Position numbers and translations under genes: made by a program. The notes under the pieces are model-generated. The model was not told where the DNA came from and made no database searches. It was given only the letters and a program-made list of their open reading frames with translations. From Bryobacterales bacterium (GTDB lineage: Bacteria; Acidobacteriota; Terriglobia; Bryobacterales; UBA6623): a DNA stretch of 64,000 bases. The stretch is taken from the NCBI GenBank assembly GCA_028819215.1, contig JAPPMG010000100.1, forward strand, positions 1 to 64,000, given 5' to 3'. This document shows positions 32,920 to 42,640 of the stretch, piece by piece (position 1 is the stretch's first letter; each line of letters begins with the position of its first letter).

Positions 32920-35900
32920 CTACGCTGGAAGCGTTTCAGCCTTGGCGTGGAGGTCCTGTAGCGAGAGCACGCCGGGCTGGCCATGCTTCCGTGCGGCGAT
33001 TCCGTTCACGGCGGCCTTGGCAGCGTTGAGAGTGGTCATGCTCGGAATTCCCTGCTGAATCGCCGCGCTGCGGATCTTCTTCTCGTCTGCAAACGCGTGA
33101 GCACCAGATGGCGTGTTCACGATCAGGTCCACTCTGCGATCCGTGATTAGATCCAGTACGTTTGGCCGCCCCTCCGCCACTTTCAGGACGGTGCGGCAAC
33201 GCAGGCCCGCGTTGCGCAGCGCTTTCGCCGTCCCGCGTGTCGCGTAGATCTCGAAGCCGAGTTCCGCAAACTTGTGGCCCATTTCCACGCCAGCGGCCTT
33301 CTGTCGGGAATTCACGCTCAGAAACACGGATCCGCTGTCCGGCAGCATTTGGCCGGCGCTGAGCTGCGCCTTCGCGAAGGCTTCGCCGAAGGACGAACCG
33401 ATCCCCATAACCTCGCCCGTCGAGCGCATCTCCGGGCCGAGCAGGGGGTCCACGCCGCTGAACTTGTTGAACGGGAACACCGGGGACTTGACGCACACCT
33501 TCGTCGTCGCCAGAACACCTTGGCTGAGCCCGTAGTCGGCGAGCTTGCGCCCGGTCATCAGTCCCACCGCAATCTTGGCCAGCGGTACTCCGGTAGCCTT
33601 GCTCACATAGGGCACGGTTCGCGAGGCGCGCGGATTGACCTCGATCACATAGACCCTGCCTTCGTGCACTGCGTACTGCACGTTCACCAAGCCGATGACA
33701 TTGAGGGCCTTCGCCAGCCGCACCGTGTAGTCCGCGATGGTCTCGAGCGTGTTGTCAGGGATGGTCTGCGCCGGCAGCACGCACGAGCTGTCGCCAGAAT
33801 GCACTCCGGCTTCTTCGATATGCTCCATGATCCCGCCGATCAGCACTTCGTCCCCGTCACAAAGCGCGTCTACGTCCACTTCGAGGGCGTTCTCAAGGAA
33901 CCTGTCGATCAGGATCGGCCGATCTTGGGAGTACACGACCGCATCGCGCATGTAGCTTTCGACGGTGGCGCCGTCGTACGCGATCACCATGGCGCGCCCG
34001 CCCAAGACGTAGCTGGGCCGTACCAGCACCGGATACCCGATCTGCTTGGCCGCTTCCAGGGCGCCTTCTTGCGTTGTGGCCGTGCTGCCTGCCGGTTGCG
34101 GGATGTCCAGTTCGACCAGCAGCCGTCCGAAGCGGTCCCGGTCCTCCGCGAGGTCGATTGATTCCGGATCCGTGCCGATGATGGGAATGCCGTGCGCTTT
34201 CAGTGGCAACGCTAGGGTCAACGGAGTCTGGCCGCCGAACTGAACGATCAGCCCGTCGGGCTTTTCCTCGTCGCAGATGTTGAGCACGTTCTCGAGCGTG
34301 AGGGGCTCGAAGTATAGCCGGTCGCTGGTGTCGTAGTCGGTCGATACGGTCTCCGGATTGCAGTTGACCATGATCGACTCGTAGCCCAGGTCTTGCAGGG
34401 CAAACGAGGCGTGGCAGCAGCAATAGTCGAACTCGATGCCTTGCCCGATGCGGTTAGGCCCGGAGCCCAAGATCATGATCTTGCGGCTGTCTGTTGGCTC
34501 TGCCTCGGATTCTTCCTCGTAGACCGAGTACAGGTACGGCGTGAAGCTCTCGAATTCGGCCGCGCAAGTGTCAACACGCTTGAACACGGCCCGAATCCCC
34601 CATTCCTTGCGCCGGTTGCGCACGGCGGTCTCGGTTTCGTCCCACAGGCGGGCCAGGCGGTTGTCGGACAGGCCGCAGCGTTTCGCCAGGGTCAATTGGG
34701 CGGGGGACACCTCGTCAAGGCTGGTCTGGGCCAGATCTTGCTGCAGATCGACTACGGACTTCAGCTGGGAGACGAACCAAGGGTCGATGCCGGTCATCTC
34801 GCAGACATCATCGACGCCGTAGCCGTCAGCCAACGCGAAGCGGATGTAGTTGAGCCGATCCGGGTGGGGAGTGATCAGACGCTTCGGGATCAAGTCGGCG
34901 CTGTAGACATCGCTTCCCGACTTCCGGCCAGTCTCGAGGGACCGGATGGCCTTCCACAGCGAGTGCTTGAACGTCGAGCCGATTGCCATGACCTCGCCGA
35001 TCGACTTCATCTGGACGCCAAGCACGGGCTCAGTGCCCGGGAACTTCTCGAACTGCCACTTAGGCACCTTGACCACGACATAGTCGATGCTGGGCTCGAA
35101 GCTGGCCGGCGTCTTTTGCGTGATGTCGTTGGGGATCTCGTCCAAGCGCAGTCCGACGGCCAGCTTGGCCGCGATCTTGGCGATCGGAAAGCCGGTGGCC
35201 TTGGACGCCAGCGCTGAACTTCGGGAGACGCGCGGATTCATTTCGATGATCAGCATGCGGCCCGTGTCAGGGTCGACGCAGAACTGGACGTTTGAACCGC
35301 CGGTGTCGACACCAATCTCGCGCAGGCACGCAAGCGAGGCGTCGCGCATGAGTTGGTATTCGCGATCCGTCAAGGTCTGGGCGGGCGCCACCGTGATCGA
35401 ATCGCCGGTATGCACGCCCATGGCGTCGAAGTTCTCGATGGAGCAGATGATGATTGCGTTGTCGGCCAGATCTCTCATCACCTCCATCTCGTATTCCTTC
35501 CAGCCGAGCACGCTTTCCTCGACCAGCACCTCGTGGACAGGCGAGAGCTCGAGGCCCCGGCGCAGCAGGGAGTGCATCTCCTCGGAGTTGTAAGCCAAGC
35601 CGCCCCCAGTGCCGCCAAGGGTGAAGCTCGGTCGTAGCACGACGGGATAGCCTACCTCGGACGCGAAATCGAGGCCGTCTTCGACGTCGGAGACGAGTCG
35701 CGAACGTGGCACCTCGAGCCCGATCCCGGTCATCGCCGCCTTGAACGCTTGGCGATCCTCGGCCTTGCGGATCGCGTCAAGGTTGGCCCCGATCAGTTCC
35801 ACTCCGAATTCGTCCAAGACACCGGCTTCGGCGAGCGCCACCGAGGCGTTTAGGCCGGTCTGGCCACCAACGGTGGACAGCAGGGCCTGCGGCCGCTCGC

Positions 35901-36138
35901 GGGCTATGATCGAGCGCAGGTATTCCGTGGTCAGGGGCTCGATGTAGGTCTTCTCGGCCAGTTCCGGATCGGTCATGATCGTGGCGGGATTGGAATTGAC
36001 CAGCACAGTCTGGTAACCCTCGTCCCGCAATGCCTTGCAGGCCTGCGTGCCGGAATAGTCAAACTCGCACGCCTGCCCGATGACGATGGGCCCAGAGCCC
36101 ACGATCATGATCTTTTCGATGTCAGTGCGTTTCGGCAT
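32920..36138 (-). CDS. carB: Carbamoyl-phosphate synthase large subunit
   Basis: A 1072-residue CarB of normal length. It has two ATP-grasp halves, starting IMIVGSGPIVIGQACEFDYS near residue 10 and ILGSGPNRIGQGIEFDYC near 555, and a C-terminal MGS-like allosteric domain beginning about 935 (SVNSRQKAAG). It makes carbamoyl phosphate for pyrimidines and arginine with CarA. The start is the ATG at 36138 (MPKRTDIEKI); an upstream extension of the frame runs into carA and is not coding in this phase. It lies 41 bp after the carA stop. Confidence 0.97.
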   Translation of the reverse strand: MPKRTDIEKIMIVGSGPIVIGQACEFDYSGTQACKALRDEGYQTVLVNSNPATIMTDPELAEKTYIEPLTTEYLRSIIARERPQALLSTVGGQTGLNASVALAEAGVLDEFGVELIGANLDAIRKAEDRQAFKAAMTGIGLEVPRSRLVSDVEDGLDFASEVGYPVVLRPSFTLGGTGGGLAYNSEEMHSLLRRGLELSPVHEVLVEESVLGWKEYEMEVMRDLADNAIIICSIENFDAMGVHTGDSITVAPAQTLTDREYQLMRDASLACLREIGVDTGGSNVQFCVDPDTGRMLIIEMNPRVSRSSALASKATGFPIAKIAAKLAVGLRLDEIPNDITQKTPASFEPSIDYVVVKVPKWQFEKFPGTEPVLGVQMKSIGEVMAIGSTFKHSLWKAIRSLETGRKSGSDVYSADLIPKRLITPHPDRLNYIRFALADGYGVDDVCEMTGIDPWFVSQLKSVVDLQQDLAQTSLDEVSPAQLTLAKRCGLSDNRLARLWDETETAVRNRRKEWGIRAVFKRVDTCAAEFESFTPYLYSVYEEESEAEPTDSRKIMILGSGPNRIGQGIEFDYCCCHASFALQDLGYESIMVNCNPETVSTDYDTSDRLYFEPLTLENVLNICDEEKPDGLIVQFGGQTPLTLALPLKAHGIPIIGTDPESIDLAEDRDRFGRLLVELDIPQPAGSTATTQEGALEAAKQIGYPVLVRPSYVLGGRAMVIAYDGATVESYMRDAVVYSQDRPILIDRFLENALEVDVDALCDGDEVLIGGIMEHIEEAGVHSGDSSCVLPAQTIPDNTLETIADYTVRLAKALNVIGLVNVQYAVHEGRVYVIEVNPRASRTVPYVSKATGVPLAKIAVGLMTGRKLADYGLSQGVLATTKVCVKSPVFPFNKFSGVDPLLGPEMRSTGEVMGIGSSFGEAFAKAQLSAGQMLPDSGSVFLSVNSRQKAAGVEMGHKFAELGFEIYATRGTAKALRNAGLRCRTVLKVAEGRPNVLDLITDRRVDLIVNTPSGAHAFADEKKIRSAAIQQGIPSMTTLNAAKAAVNGIAARKHGQPGVLSLQDLHAKAETLPA

Positions 36139-36179
36139 TGCGGAAGGCGAAGAGGAGGAGCTGCGAGAGATCCTGGGTA

Positions 36180-37310
36180 TCAGCGCGCGGCATCCATCAA
36201 TTGGCGGAAGTCCTCGAAGAGGTACTGGGAATCGTGTGGCCCGGGCGCCGCTTCCGGGTGGTACTGGACGCAGAACAGCGGGTCCTTGCGGCTTCGGAAG
36301 CCCTCGACCGTGCGGTCGTTGAGATTGATGTGGGTGAGTTCGATGGCCTCCCGGGCAAGCGAGTCCGGATCCAGCGCGAAGCCGTGGTTCTGGGAGGTGA
36401 TCTCGACCTTGTTGGTGATCAGGTTGAGCACGGGATGGTTGCACCCGTGGTGCCCGAACTTGAGCTTGTAGGTCTTGCCGCCCAAGGCTTGGCCTAGCAC
36501 CTGCAGCCCCAGGCAGATACCGAAGATCGGCACGCGCCCGACCAGCTTGCGGATCTCGGCGGCCGGGCCGTGCAGCGGCTCGGGATCCCCTGGGCCGTTC
36601 GAGACGAACACTCCGTCCGGGTTCATGCTGAGGACGTCTTCGGCGGATGTCCCGCACGGCACCACGGTGATGCGCGCGCCGATATCTGCCAGTTGCCTCA
36701 GGATGTTGCGCTTGATCCCGAAATCGTACGCCACGACGTGAAAGCTGCCGCGCGTGGCGGCTCTCGGCAGGGAGGAAGGCAAGCAGTCCGGCGGGCCGGA
36801 AGTCCAGCTGTAGCGATCGACCGTGGACACGCCGCTGGCTAGGTCTTGGCCAGCCATGCTGGGAATCGAGCGCGCCTTGGCGACCAGCTCATCGCTGGCG
36901 GTCTCTTGCGTGGAGAGCACCCCTCGCAGGGCTCCTTGCTTGCGGATATGGCGTACCAAGGCGCGTGTGTCGATCTCGGTGATGATCGGAATGCCCTGCG
37001 AGGCCAGGAATTCGTGGGCTGACTGCGAAGAGCGCCAGTTGCTCGTGACGGCCGAGAACTCTCGCGCCACCAAGCCCTCGATATAGGGCCGCTCGGACTC
37101 GCTGTCTTCGGGGTTGGTGCCGTAGTTCCCGATATGCGGATAGGTCAGCACCACGATCTGGCCGCTGTAAGAGGGATCGGTGAAGATCTCTTGGTAACCG
37201 GTCAGTCCGGTGTTGAAGACCACCTCGCCGGATGCCTCGGCGCGAGCGCCGGCTCCGCGGCCTTGGAAACAGCGCCCGTCTTCGAGGGCGAGCGTGGCTG
37301 GAAAACTCAT
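36180..37310 (-). CDS. carA: Carbamoyl-phosphate synthase small (glutaminase) subunit
   Basis: A 376-residue CarA with the N-terminal CPSase domain (ALEDGRCFQGRG, NTGLTGYQEIFTDPSYSGQ) and a class I glutamine amidotransferase domain. The nucleophile Cys is in FGICLGLQVLGQALGG, the His/Glu pair is in QYHPEAAPGPHDS, and GHHGCNHPV is present. It delivers ammonia to CarB, encoded immediately downstream. It begins 18 bp after the lepB stop, so lepB, carA, carB and purH probably form one transcript. Confidence 0.97.
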   Translation of the reverse strand: MSFPATLALEDGRCFQGRGAGARAEASGEVVFNTGLTGYQEIFTDPSYSGQIVVLTYPHIGNYGTNPEDSESERPYIEGLVAREFSAVTSNWRSSQSAHEFLASQGIPIITEIDTRALVRHIRKQGALRGVLSTQETASDELVAKARSIPSMAGQDLASGVSTVDRYSWTSGPPDCLPSSLPRAATRGSFHVVAYDFGIKRNILRQLADIGARITVVPCGTSAEDVLSMNPDGVFVSNGPGDPEPLHGPAAEIRKLVGRVPIFGICLGLQVLGQALGGKTYKLKFGHHGCNHPVLNLITNKVEITSQNHGFALDPDSLAREAIELTHINLNDRTVEGFRSRKDPLFCVQYHPEAAPGPHDSQYLFEDFRQLMDAAR

Positions 37311-37328
37311 GGGTCGCGTTTTCCGGGC

Positions 37329-37835
37329 CTAGCGGACCGCACCAAACCTTTCGATTGGCCAGTAGGCGAAGACCGCCTTGCCTGTAATTTGCGACCGCGC
37401 TACGGTGCCCCAGGAACGGCTGTCCTTGGAGGTGTTGCGGTGATCGCCCAGCACGTAATATTCGGCCGGAGGGACCGTGACGCTTGGATGGCTGGTGTAG
37501 TCGCGGTAGTGTGGCGGGACGTGCTCCTCGTTGACCAGGCTGCCGTCTACGTAGACCTTCCCCCTGCGGACCTCGATGGTTTCTCCGGGCAGTCCGACGA
37601 CGCGCTTGATATACGAGCGCCCCGGATTCTCGGGCAGCCTGAAAACGACCACGTCGCCGCGCTCGATGTTGTCGAGGCGATAGACGAACTTGTTGACGAA
37701 GATTCTCTGCTCATCGACCAGTTGCGGCAGCATGCTCGTGCCCTCGACCTTGACCGGCTGGTACAGGAATACGACTACAGCGGTCGCGATCAGCAGCGAG
37801 AGTAGGATATCCCTGAGCCAAGCGCGCAGGTTCAT
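37329..37835 (-). CDS. lepB: Signal peptidase I
   Basis: A 168-residue membrane protease that removes Sec leader peptides. One transmembrane helix (DILLSLLIATAVVVFLYQPV) precedes the box B serine in VEGTSMLP; the catalytic Lys is in YIKRVVGLPGE, followed by YYVLGDHRNTSKDSR (box E). I chose the ATG at 37835, which places the helix at the N-terminus as in single-pass Lep proteins; the frame stays open to 37961. Its place at the head of the car-pur run is an unusual but plausible housekeeping arrangement. Confidence 0.93.
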   Translation of the reverse strand: MNLRAWLRDILLSLLIATAVVVFLYQPVKVEGTSMLPQLVDEQRIFVNKFVYRLDNIERGDVVVFRLPENPGRSYIKRVVGLPGETIEVRRGKVYVDGSLVNEEHVPPHYRDYTSHPSVTVPPAEYYVLGDHRNTSKDSRSWGTVARSQITGKAVFAYWPIERFGAVR

Positions 37836-38203
37836 GCCCAGGGGCGGATGACACTGTGGCAAGGGCCGCGACATCTCGTGCGGCCCGTTCGAGTCAACAT
37901 CCATGGTGACAGGAAGGTGAGTTCCAGGACAGTCGTCCGGCCTATCTCCAATTCTAGCCATGCGCGGCGCTAGATATCGGGATGCTGGGTGCGGCGGCCA
38001 GAAGCCAAGCCCTTGTCCAATCTGGGCCGTACTGGCCTCGTGCCCCGCATAGAATTCGATCTAATGCAACAGTATTGCAACAACGTCCGCACGGGCAAAG
38101 CATTGGAGGAGTGACGATTTTGAGACACTATACGTAGACAACTGATCTAATATCTCTTATTTCTCAAGCTAAGCTGCCACAGCCGTTCTGGGTAAAGTCA
38201 TTA
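37836..38203. other. Divergent intergenic region, AT-rich on the right
   Basis: No gene is recognised in these 370 bases. The sequence turns AT-rich after about 38050. The ten-base word GACAACTGAT occurs at 38137-38146 and again at 38206-38215, overlapping the promoter of the DUF3386 gene; it could be a repeated regulator site. The left part should hold the promoter of the lepB-car-purH run. Confidence 0.45.
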
Positions 38204-38232
38204 TTGACAACTGATTGCGTTAGTGCTATACT
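38204..38232 (+). promoter_or_regulatory. Strong sigma-70 type promoter for the DUF3386-TonB receptor unit
   Basis: A perfect -35 box TTGACA (38204-38209) and a -10 box TATACT (38227-38232, five of six) are separated by exactly 17 bases. A start site near 38239 gives a leader of about 64 bases before the ATG at 38303. The repeat GACAACTGAT overlaps the -35 box and recurs 69 bases upstream. Confidence 0.7.
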
Positions 38233-38302
38233 CCTGAGCGTACTCAAGCGGCGGAAGAGATTTTACAGCTTGACATGGCGGGGAACGATGGAGGTTCGAA
38301 AG

Positions 38303-39109
38303 ATGTCACCTAACACGAACATTTTGCGACAACTGGAACAGCGCAGGCCCACGCCGCGGAAGGCCGGCCTACGTGGAGCGATCGGCATCGCCTTGCTGGC
38401 GTCGGCGATGATCTACGCCTTCGGTGCCTTGCTGTCGGTGAATGCGGGCAGCCGCGCGGCAACCGATCAGGTTACGGCCGGCGAGCTGTTGCAACAGGCT
38501 CGGGAGAACCGCGAGGTCTTCTCGGAGGGCTTCGTAGGATTCCGGAGCACGTTGAGCGTGCGTGTCGATGGCACTCTGATGCGCGGCACCTGCACGTTTC
38601 GGATGCCGGACCGGCTTGAGGTCGATGTGGAAGACGGCAAGATTCCGGAGGCGGTCGAGGCAACCATCCGGTCCATGCTGATGCACCGCGTGCCCTCGGA
38701 TCGCGACTCGACTGACGAAGCCGTAGGCTACGCAGCCATGGACTCCGACCCCATGGGTCGCCAAATCGCGATGGCAGACAGCTACAGGTCGGTATACCGC
38801 ATTCGGGACGGACAGATCTTGAAGGTCAGCCGAGGATTCGGGGACAACAGTCGACTCGTCTTGAACGTGATGGAAACGGAAACCACCGTGAGTGGCCGCT
38901 ACTTGCCAAGGCATGTCTTTGCGGTCCGTTTCGACGAGGAAACGGGTGCGATCCGAGAAGCTTGGAGCTATTTGAGCAAGTTCCAGCGCCTTGGCGGCGA
39001 ATACTTGCCCCTTTCGCGTCAGGTTGTCCGAGCCGGGACGGGCGACACTGGCGCGACGTTGATCGAGTGGGAAGACGTTGAATTGCTCGATGCGGAGTCC
39101 AGCGACTAG
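38303..39109 (+). CDS. Membrane-anchored DUF3386 protein
   Basis: A 268-residue protein with one N-terminal membrane helix (GAIGIALLASAMIYAFGALL, about 24-44). The exported domain resembles DUF3386, best known from cyanobacteria: SVYRIRDGQILKVSR near 155, GRYLPRHVFAV near 190 and LGGEYLPLSRQV near 230. Its function is unknown. The start is set by GGAGG eight bases before the ATG at 38303; ATGs at 38288 and further upstream are less supported. A strong promoter precedes it, and a TonB-dependent receptor gene follows after 116 bp in the same direction, suggesting shared expression and a possible uptake-linked role. Confidence 0.75.
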   Translation: MSPNTNILRQLEQRRPTPRKAGLRGAIGIALLASAMIYAFGALLSVNAGSRAATDQVTAGELLQQARENREVFSEGFVGFRSTLSVRVDGTLMRGTCTFRMPDRLEVDVEDGKIPEAVEATIRSMLMHRVPSDRDSTDEAVGYAAMDSDPMGRQIAMADSYRSVYRIRDGQILKVSRGFGDNSRLVLNVMETETTVSGRYLPRHVFAVRFDEETGAIREAWSYLSKFQRLGGEYLPLSRQVVRAGTGDTGATLIEWEDVELLDAESSD

Positions 39110-39225
39110 CCGACGCTTCGGGAGCCCGGCAGCTGACCGCCGTGCGCCGTCCGGGGCGTCGTTCCGACCACGAGGCCGTCGGTCAGGCGGGGAATTCGAG
39201 AGGCCAAGTGATGCGAGGAGGGACC

Positions 39226-41499
39226 ATGACAGAAATCAAGTCGGCGGCAAGGACCTCGGCGCGGATCTTTGCACTGCTAGTTGCGGCGCTTGCCAGCGGC
39301 GTAGCCCAGAAGAGGATCGAGTTGCGGGGGTGGGTAAGGGACGTCACCGGTGCGGCGCTGGCCGGCGCGTCTGTGTTCGTGCGCGACCTCGCTAGCGGGC
39401 TGGAGACCGCTCACCGGGCCGACTCGATGGGAGCCTTCGCCATTGAGATGCGAGCTGGCGCCTACCGAGTCAGCGCGGCTCAGACCGACTTTGAGACTGC
39501 TTCGGAGACGGTTGAACTCGTGGATGCCGGGCGAGCCCCGCTCGAGCTGGTGCTCTCTCCGGCGACCTTAACCCAGTCCATCGTGGTGACGGGATCGCGC
39601 GAGGAGGTCTTGCGCGAAGATTCGATCGCGAAGGTGGAGGTGATCGCTCGCAGCCAGCTGCTGGACTCCGGCTACGAGCGGGTGACCGACATCCTGTCGG
39701 AAGAGCCTGGCATAGTCACGCGCACGGCCCGCTCTCCCGGTAGCCGGGGCGGAACCCAGATACACGGCATCGATTCCAGGCAGTCACTGGTCTTGCTCGA
39801 TGGCTTTCCGATGGTTGGCGCCAGGGGCGTCAAGAGCGGCATCATCAACATGGACCGCCAGTCCACCAATCGCCTAGACCGGGTCGAGATCGTCAAGGGA
39901 GCCTCTTCGGCACTGTACGGTTCAGACGCGATCGGCGGCGTGATCAACTTGATCACACGAGAGCCTCAGCGGCGCATCGATTCGAACGTAACGGCATCCG
40001 GTGGATCTCTCGGCGCGGTCGACTTACGCGCCGACACAGGGTTTGCGCGGGACCATTGGTCCGGCTTTCTGGCGGCCGAGCGCCACAAGCGGAACCCGTA
40101 CGACTTGACTCCTCAGGATCTTGACACAACCGGGCCGGGATTCCGCCGTTACGACTACATGGCGAAGCTCAGTTTCGAGGTGTCCGAGATGTTCAAGGTC
40201 GGCTTGTTGGCGAACGCCTTCGACAACCGCGAGAGGAGCATACTTGTCGGACGCGGCGGCTCCCAGACCACTACGCTCAACGACAGTGCCCAGAACTATG
40301 GCATGACTATGAGCGCTGGCCTGACACCGCGCACCCAGCTGCAAGCGCGAACCTACTACGGCAAGTACGACGAGAATTCCGCCGCAGGGATTGCCAATTT
40401 CCCGGGTCTGGTCAACTCCACCGCCAATCTCAACGAGCGCCTCTACCGCTTCGACACCAGCCTTTCCCACGTGTTGGGCAATCGTCAGTTGTTGCAGGGC
40501 GGCTTCGATTGGACGAGCAACGAGTATCGCGGGTACAACCGCCTGCTCGGTGACAACGCCGGCGTGTCGATCCGGATGGCCGATGCGTGGTTCCAAGACC
40601 GCATCCAAGCGCATCCGCGAATGAGTTTGGCCATCGGCGGGCGCCTGACGGACCATTCGGCATATGGCTCGCGCATGGTCCCGCGGGTCGGGCTGCTGTT
40701 CCGGGTCTCGGAGAACTTCCGGGTCAAAGCGTCTTACGGGCAAGGCTTCCGGGCTCCCGACTTGGGCCAGCTGCACTACCGCTTCCTGGCGCCTTCCGGG
40801 TTGTACCAGATCATTGGCAACCCTGCCTTGAGCCCAGAGTCCTCCACTACCACCCAGGTCGGTGTGGACGGCGGGCACGGTCGGGTGCGGTTCAGCGCGA
40901 CCTACTTTTGGAACGGGGTCAAGAACTTGATTCAAACTGACCTGCTCGGTCGGCCTCGGACTCCGGAACAGTTGGACCAGATCCTGACGCAATACGGTGT
41001 GGACTCCGCATTCGCTCCGGGGCTCAACCGCCTCACCTACCTGTATCGCAATATCGAGAACGTCTACACGACGGGAGCGGAGGGCAGGGTACAGCTGCGC
41101 TTGACGCAGGAATTGGTAGTCACGACTGCGTATACCTATCTTGATGCCCGCGACACGGAGACCGGAGCGTTCCTGAGCCAGAGGCACAAGCATCACGGCA
41201 ACTTCCGCATCTGGTGGACGTCGGACCGGCTCGGTGGGCTGCGCACGAACTTTCGCGGCACATATCTCGGCAAGTGGCCGATCGTAGGACGGAGAGCTAC
41301 GCTGATCGCAGACGGATATCAACTCTGGGACTGGTACTTGGCCAAACCCCTGCGCAAGGGAATGGAAGTCTATGGAGCGGTCGACAATGTCTTCGATTCG
41401 ATCGATTCTGCCCTTGATGGACCTGACCCAACCTTTTACCGTGCCGATCCGGGGCGGACGTTCCGCATCGGGATGCGCTGGTCGTTCGGCGTCGACTAG
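39226..41499 (+). CDS. TonB-dependent outer-membrane receptor
   Basis: A 757-residue receptor. After a Sec leader (ARIFALLVAALASGVAQ) comes a carboxypeptidase-regulatory-like domain (about 28-115, LRGWVRDVTGAALAGASVFV), then a plug domain (VEVIARSQLL through RVEIVKGASSALYGSDAIGG) and a 22-strand barrel ending in RTFRIGMRWSF. The barrel has a FRAP-type box (QGFRAPDLGQ) followed by an NPxL-type box (IIGNPALSPESS); such boxes are prominent in haem and cobalamin receptors but are not unique to them. The start is supported by GAGGAGGG just upstream of 39226. It is probably co-transcribed with the DUF3386 gene. A CobN-like chelatase gene lies 3 kb further on, on the other strand. Confidence 0.9.
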   Translation: MTEIKSAARTSARIFALLVAALASGVAQKRIELRGWVRDVTGAALAGASVFVRDLASGLETAHRADSMGAFAIEMRAGAYRVSAAQTDFETASETVELVDAGRAPLELVLSPATLTQSIVVTGSREEVLREDSIAKVEVIARSQLLDSGYERVTDILSEEPGIVTRTARSPGSRGGTQIHGIDSRQSLVLLDGFPMVGARGVKSGIINMDRQSTNRLDRVEIVKGASSALYGSDAIGGVINLITREPQRRIDSNVTASGGSLGAVDLRADTGFARDHWSGFLAAERHKRNPYDLTPQDLDTTGPGFRRYDYMAKLSFEVSEMFKVGLLANAFDNRERSILVGRGGSQTTTLNDSAQNYGMTMSAGLTPRTQLQARTYYGKYDENSAAGIANFPGLVNSTANLNERLYRFDTSLSHVLGNRQLLQGGFDWTSNEYRGYNRLLGDNAGVSIRMADAWFQDRIQAHPRMSLAIGGRLTDHSAYGSRMVPRVGLLFRVSENFRVKASYGQGFRAPDLGQLHYRFLAPSGLYQIIGNPALSPESSTTTQVGVDGGHGRVRFSATYFWNGVKNLIQTDLLGRPRTPEQLDQILTQYGVDSAFAPGLNRLTYLYRNIENVYTTGAEGRVQLRLTQELVVTTAYTYLDARDTETGAFLSQRHKHHGNFRIWWTSDRLGGLRTNFRGTYLGKWPIVGRRATLIADGYQLWDWYLAKPLRKGMEVYGAVDNVFDSIDSALDGPDPTFYRADPGRTFRIGMRWSFGVD

Positions 41500-41620
41500 A
41501 CACTTCCGGCGTAGACAGTCGAGACCGGGCGCTGCGGGCCTTCGCTCACGACCGCGTCGTACAGTTGGGGCTACCATCCCTGCCGCAGATGTCGCTACAC
41601 TGTTGTGACGGAGGACACCC

Positions 41621-42562
41621 ATGGAACGGATCACACGTCGGGACCTTGGCAAGAGCGCGGCTATCGCTGGGGCGCTGGTAAGCGGGGTAGGAGCCCAGGC
41701 CGCACAGGTCGGCAAGCGCCAGTTGGGCAAGACCGGCTTGGAGGTCGGCGTGCTTGGCATCGGCACGTCACCCCTCGGGGCGAAGGGCGTGTCCCAAGGC
41801 GAGGTGAACAACGTCATCGCGGCCGCAGTCGACTACGGCGTGAACTACCTCGACACTGCACCGATCTACAACCAATCGGAGCGTCGTCTTGGGCCGGCCC
41901 TGAAGGGCAAGCGAGACAAGTTTGTGCTGGTCACGAAGGTCGAAGCGACATCCAAGCAGGATGCCACTTGGCAGGTCAAGGAGAGCCTGCAGAAGACCCG
42001 CGCCGAATACTTCGACCTGGTCCATCTGCACAACGTCGGGCGCACTGACAGGTTCCCGAGCTTGGACATCCTGCTAGGCGACGATGGTGCCTTGGCAGGC
42101 CTGGAAGACCTCAAGCGGCAGGGGCTGGTGAAGCACGTCGGCATGACGTGTCACCTGCGGCCGCGACGCGCCCTGCCGGTGATGCGGTCAGGCCGCGTCG
42201 AGGTCGTCATGGCGGCAGTCAACTGCATCGACCGGCATATCTACGACTTCGAGGGCACGGTCTTCTCGGAGGCAGCAGAGCGTGGCATGGGGGTCGTCGC
42301 GATGAAGATCTTGGGCGGAACGCAGGGCGACGGCGCGATTCTGTCCGACGAGCCGCACTACGGACGCTCTGTCCGCTATGCGCTGGGGATTCCCGGCCTG
42401 TCCGTGGCGATCATGGGCATGAAATCGCTGGCCGAGCTCGAAAAGGCCGTGGCAACGGTCAACGCCTTCAAGCCACTCGAAGGGGCCGAGCTCAGCGAAG
42501 CCATGGCAGAGGGCAAGCGCAGGGCGGCCGAACTCGGCGAACACCGCGGGCCTGTGGTCTGA
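41621..42562 (+). CDS. Tat-exported aldo/keto reductase
   Basis: A 313-residue AKR-superfamily protein with a Tat leader (ITRRDLGKSAAIAGALVSG). The catalytic tetrad is visible: Asp and Tyr in YLDTAPIYNQSE, Lys in LVTKVEA and His in FDLVHLHNVG. The barrel otherwise looks complete and ends in SVAIMGMKSLAELEKAV. Export through Tat is consistent with a protein that binds NADP before translocation. GGAGG lies seven bases upstream of the ATG. The substrate is unknown; sugar or aldehyde reduction in the periplasm is plausible. Confidence 0.87.
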   Translation: MERITRRDLGKSAAIAGALVSGVGAQAAQVGKRQLGKTGLEVGVLGIGTSPLGAKGVSQGEVNNVIAAAVDYGVNYLDTAPIYNQSERRLGPALKGKRDKFVLVTKVEATSKQDATWQVKESLQKTRAEYFDLVHLHNVGRTDRFPSLDILLGDDGALAGLEDLKRQGLVKHVGMTCHLRPRRALPVMRSGRVEVVMAAVNCIDRHIYDFEGTVFSEAAERGMGVVAMKILGGTQGDGAILSDEPHYGRSVRYALGIPGLSVAIMGMKSLAELEKAVATVNAFKPLEGAELSEAMAEGKRRAAELGEHRGPVV

Positions 42563-42640
42563 GGCATTTCCTCGCAACAGGGCAGGGGGCTTGCGGGCCC
42601 CGGGGATCTTTTCGCGATCGCTTGCGGCGCTGCGGTCGAG

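Noticed and set aside
36139..36657. Upstream extension of the carB frame
   Set aside because: It runs through carA in another phase and gives Arg/Pro-rich sequence; CarB begins at MPKRTDIEKI, position 36138.
40024..41817. Nearly 600-codon open frame antisense to the TonB receptor
   Set aside because: The plus-strand barrel and plug motifs are intact throughout, and the antisense translation resembles nothing and has no start context.
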